In this document: piece after piece, positions 62,018 through 64,000 of the stretch
Position numbering within the stretch: the stretch's first letter is position 1
Layout: each line of letters starts with the position of its first letter
NCBI GenBank assembly: GCA_030531085.1
Contig: JAUNOM010000004.1
Location: forward strand, 1 to 64,000
Source: Prevotellaceae bacterium
GTDB lineage: Bacteria > Bacteroidota > Bacteroidia > Bacteroidales > Bacteroidaceae
Length of the DNA stretch: 64,000 nucleotides
Direction: 5' to 3'
Translations under genes and position numbers: made by a program
Notes under the pieces: generated by a model
Seen by the model: the letters and a program-made list of their open reading frames with translations, nothing else
What the model was told of the DNA's origin: nothing
Databases searched by the model: none

Positions 62018-64000
62018 ATGAAAAAAAAGCTATTTCTCTCTGCGCTTGCTCTTGCTGCCACATTATGCGATGCAAACGCTCTGACAAATGAGATGACTGT
62101 ACAGGCAAACAAGCCTGGTGCACAGGTGCAGAGTACCATGTACGGTATCTTCTTTGAAGATATCAATTACGCCGCAGACGGTGGACTGTATGCGGAAATG
62201 GTAAAGAACCGTTCCTTCGAATTTCCGCAAAACCTTATGGGATGGCGTACGTTTGGCAATGTACAGCTAAAGGACGATGGACCTTTTGATAAGAATCCTC
62301 ATTATGTCCGCCTGTCATACGCCGGCCATGCTCATAAACACACTGGCATAGAGAATGAAGGCTTCTTCGGCGTTGCCACAAAGAAAGATGCGGCATATCG
62401 CTTTAGCGTATGGGCACGATGTCCAGAAGGAGGCAAGAGTGTTCTGCAGGTGCAGTTCGTTGATAATGCCACTATGGGAGAGAACCAGTGCTACTCTGAA
62501 GGCTTTGTGGAAGTCGAGGGTAAGGAGTGGAAGAAATACACTCTTGAGATTGTTGCGAAAAAGACTATGCCAAAGGCTTCTTTGCGTATTTTCCTTCGTG
62601 CTCCAAAAGGGAAAGGCATCAATACTACAGACCTTGAGCACGTTAGTCTGTTCCCGAAAGACACATGGAAAGGCCGTGAGAATGGTATGCGTAAGGACTT
62701 GGCACAGGCTCTTGCAGACCTTAAGCCCGGTGTGTTCCGCTTCCCAGGAGGATGTATCGTTGAGGGTACAGACCTCGAGACACGTTATCAATGGAAAAAT
62801 ACTGTCGGACCAGTAGAAAATCGTCCGCTAAACGAGAACCGTTGGGAGTACACTTTTGCCCACCGCTTCTATCCAGATTATTTCCAATCCTACGGACTAG
62901 GCTTCTTTGAGTACTTCCAGTTATGCGAGGACTTCGGCTGTGAGCCACTTCCTGTGCTTAGCTGTGGCCTTTCATGTCAGTATCAGAATGACATCCGTGA
63001 TGAGAAAAAGGTTCATGTTGCACTTGAGGATCTTGATTCCTACATCCAGGATGCCGTTGACCTGATCGAGTTTGCGAATGGTTCTGTTGAGACAAAGTGG
63101 GGTAAAGTACGTGCGGATATGGGACATCCGGAACCGTTCAACCTCAAATTTCTCGGTATTGGTAATGAGCAATGGGATTATAAGGACAATCCTGCCTTTA
63201 CTGCACGTTTGAAGAAATTCCTCGATGTGTTAAAGAAGAAGCATCCGGAGATTAAGTATATAGGAACTACAGGACCGGATTCTGAAGGTGATAAGTTTGA
63301 GCTTCTGCAACCAAGAATGAAGGAACTGAAGGTTGACCTTTATGATGAGCATTTCTATCGTAATGAGGCTTGGTTCCTTGACAGTAAGAACCGTCACCGC
63401 TATGACAATTATGACCGTAAGGGGCCAAAAGTGTTTGCCGGTGAATACGCGTGTCATGGCAGAGGCAAAAAGTGGAACCACTTCAACGCCGCTCTGCTTG
63501 AAGCGGCCTTTATGACTGGTATAGAGCGTAATGCAGATGTAGTAAGTATGGCCACCTATGCTCCTCTCTTTGCTCATGTGGAAGGATGGCAGTGGCGTCC
63601 AGACATGATTTGGTTTGATAACCTTCGTTCTTTCAAGAGCTGTTCATATTATGTTCAGCAGCTTTATGGCTTATACAAGGGTACAAATGTGCTGCCATTG
63701 AGGATGAATGGCAAGGTTGTGGCCGGAGATGAGGATCAGAATGGACTTTTCGCTTCTTCTGTAGTTGACAAGGCTACTGGCGATATATATATAAAGGTGG
63801 TGAATATCAGTAAAGAGTCACAGCCTGTAAAAGTTACACTGAAGGGTGTGAAGAAGGTCGCTTCGGCAAAGGTCGTAACCTTGAGCAGTACGGATCCTGT
63901 CGCTGAGAATACATTGGATAATCCTAATAAGATTATGCCTAAGGAGCAACCGGTACAGATGAGTGCGAATATTCTTGAGACAAATGTTCCAGCTTCCACT
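62018..64000 (+). CDS. Secreted alpha-L-arabinofuranosidase, GH51 (runs off the window)
   Basis: 661 codons are open to the window edge with no stop. A signal peptide (about 1-22, KKKLFLSALALAATLCDANA) precedes the GH51 start STMYGIFFEDINYAADGGLY. Residues of about 90-205 form a CBM4-like beta-sandwich insert. The (beta/alpha)8 domain then shows GVFRFPGGCIVEG, the acid/base Glu in FLGIGNEQWDY (about residue 386) and the nucleophile Glu in VFAGEYACHG (about 477). It removes terminal arabinose from arabinan or arabinoxylan. It diverges from the GH43 gene, whose product would supply its substrates; signal peptides place both outside the cytoplasm. Confidence 0.92.
   Translation, partial: MKKKLFLSALALAATLCDANALTNEMTVQANKPGAQVQSTMYGIFFEDINYAADGGLYAEMVKNRSFEFPQNLMGWRTFGNVQLKDDGPFDKNPHYVRLSYAGHAHKHTGIENEGFFGVATKKDAAYRFSVWARCPEGGKSVLQVQFVDNATMGENQCYSEGFVEVEGKEWKKYTLEIVAKKTMPKASLRIFLRAPKGKGINTTDLEHVSLFPKDTWKGRENGMRKDLAQALADLKPGVFRFPGGCIVEGTDLETRYQWKNTVGPVENRPLNENRWEYTFAHRFYPDYFQSYGLGFFEYFQLCEDFGCEPLPVLSCGLSCQYQNDIRDEKKVHVALEDLDSYIQDAVDLIEFANGSVETKWGKVRADMGHPEPFNLKFLGIGNEQWDYKDNPAFTARLKKFLDVLKKKHPEIKYIGTTGPDSEGDKFELLQPRMKELKVDLYDEHFYRNEAWFLDSKNRHRYDNYDRKGPKVFAGEYACHGRGKKWNHFNAALLEAAFMTGIERNADVVSMATYAPLFAHVEGWQWRPDMIWFDNLRSFKSCSYYVQQLYGLYKGTNVLPLRMNGKVVAGDEDQNGLFASSVVDKATGDIYIKVVNISKESQPVKVTLKGVKKVASAKVVTLSSTDPVAENTLDNPNKIMPKEQPVQMSANILETNVPAST

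Noticed and set aside
1-64000. tRNA, rRNA, transposase, integrase or prophage genes
   Set aside because: The gaps were read for cloverleaf patterns and the frames for DDE, tyrosine or serine recombinase motifs; none was recognised, though by-eye detection of RNA genes is imperfect.

Overview
The window looks like a chromosome segment of a Prevotella-type member of the Bacteroidota. Supporting signs are: promoters of the TTTG-N19/20-TAnnTTTG type; BspA-like leucine-rich repeats; lipoproteins and DUF families found mainly in Bacteroidales (DUF4348, DUF5103, probably DUF4738); an HU-CCDC81/SPOR protein; a two-subunit methylmalonyl-CoA mutase; a Rho factor with a long disordered N-terminal extension; and secreted arabinan-degrading enzymes with a Prevotella-style C-terminal tail. 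No rRNA, tRNA, insertion sequence, prophage or CRISPR array was recognised. Most of the window is housekeeping DNA in short operons.

Layout. 1-7.6 kb is one run of minus-strand genes: small lipoprotein, rsmG, metallo-hydrolase, ruvC, a tandem ABC ATPase, a leucine-rich-repeat protein and a papain-family peptidase. The far end of this run is clearly richer in G+C than the rest. 7.7-12.5 kb (plus) holds a ROK sugar kinase, a threonylcarbamoyl-AMP synthase, a ClC channel, fmt and a rubredoxin too short for ordinary ORF calling. 12.5-13.0 kb is a gene-free array of strong inverted repeats. 13.0-14.6 kb (minus) has an unrecognised acidic-tailed protein and an exported YhcH-type protein.

14.6-21.4 kb is the tryptophan operon: promoter, a 19-residue leader peptide with three Trp codons in a row, a terminator hairpin, then trpD-C-F-A-B-E-G. 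That order is a circular permutation of the trpB-E-G-D-C-F-A order I know for Bacteroides. clpC follows, then minus-strand recF, mutB/mutA (methylmalonyl-CoA mutase), a small lytic transglycosylase, an FHA protein and an HU/SPOR protein.

32.3-40.1 kb holds a lipoprotein coupled to a bare AraC-type DNA-binding domain, pheS, a DUF4348 lipoprotein, murB, a metallo-hydrolase, an unusual HPPK-like/TPR fusion with no clear start codon, mazG and another lipoprotein. A long gene-free stretch leads to rho. 43-50 kb (plus) has a TetR regulator with a candidate operator, fabG, an RluA-type pseudouridine synthase, galK, htpG and a DUF5103 protein. 49.9-59.1 kb (minus) is RNA- and envelope-related: RNase G, a 29-residue basic protein, HU, cytidine deaminase, a beta-helix lipoprotein, tilS, an RlmI-type methyltransferase, a DEDDy exonuclease, an M48 peptidase and LemA. 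59.1-64 kb is a divergent pair of secreted arabinan enzymes (GH43 and GH51); the second runs off the window.

I found no clearly new multi-gene system. The strongest leads are the permuted, attenuator-fronted trp operon, the TetR operator, the HPPK/TPR fusion, and the two gene-free stretches with inverted repeats.
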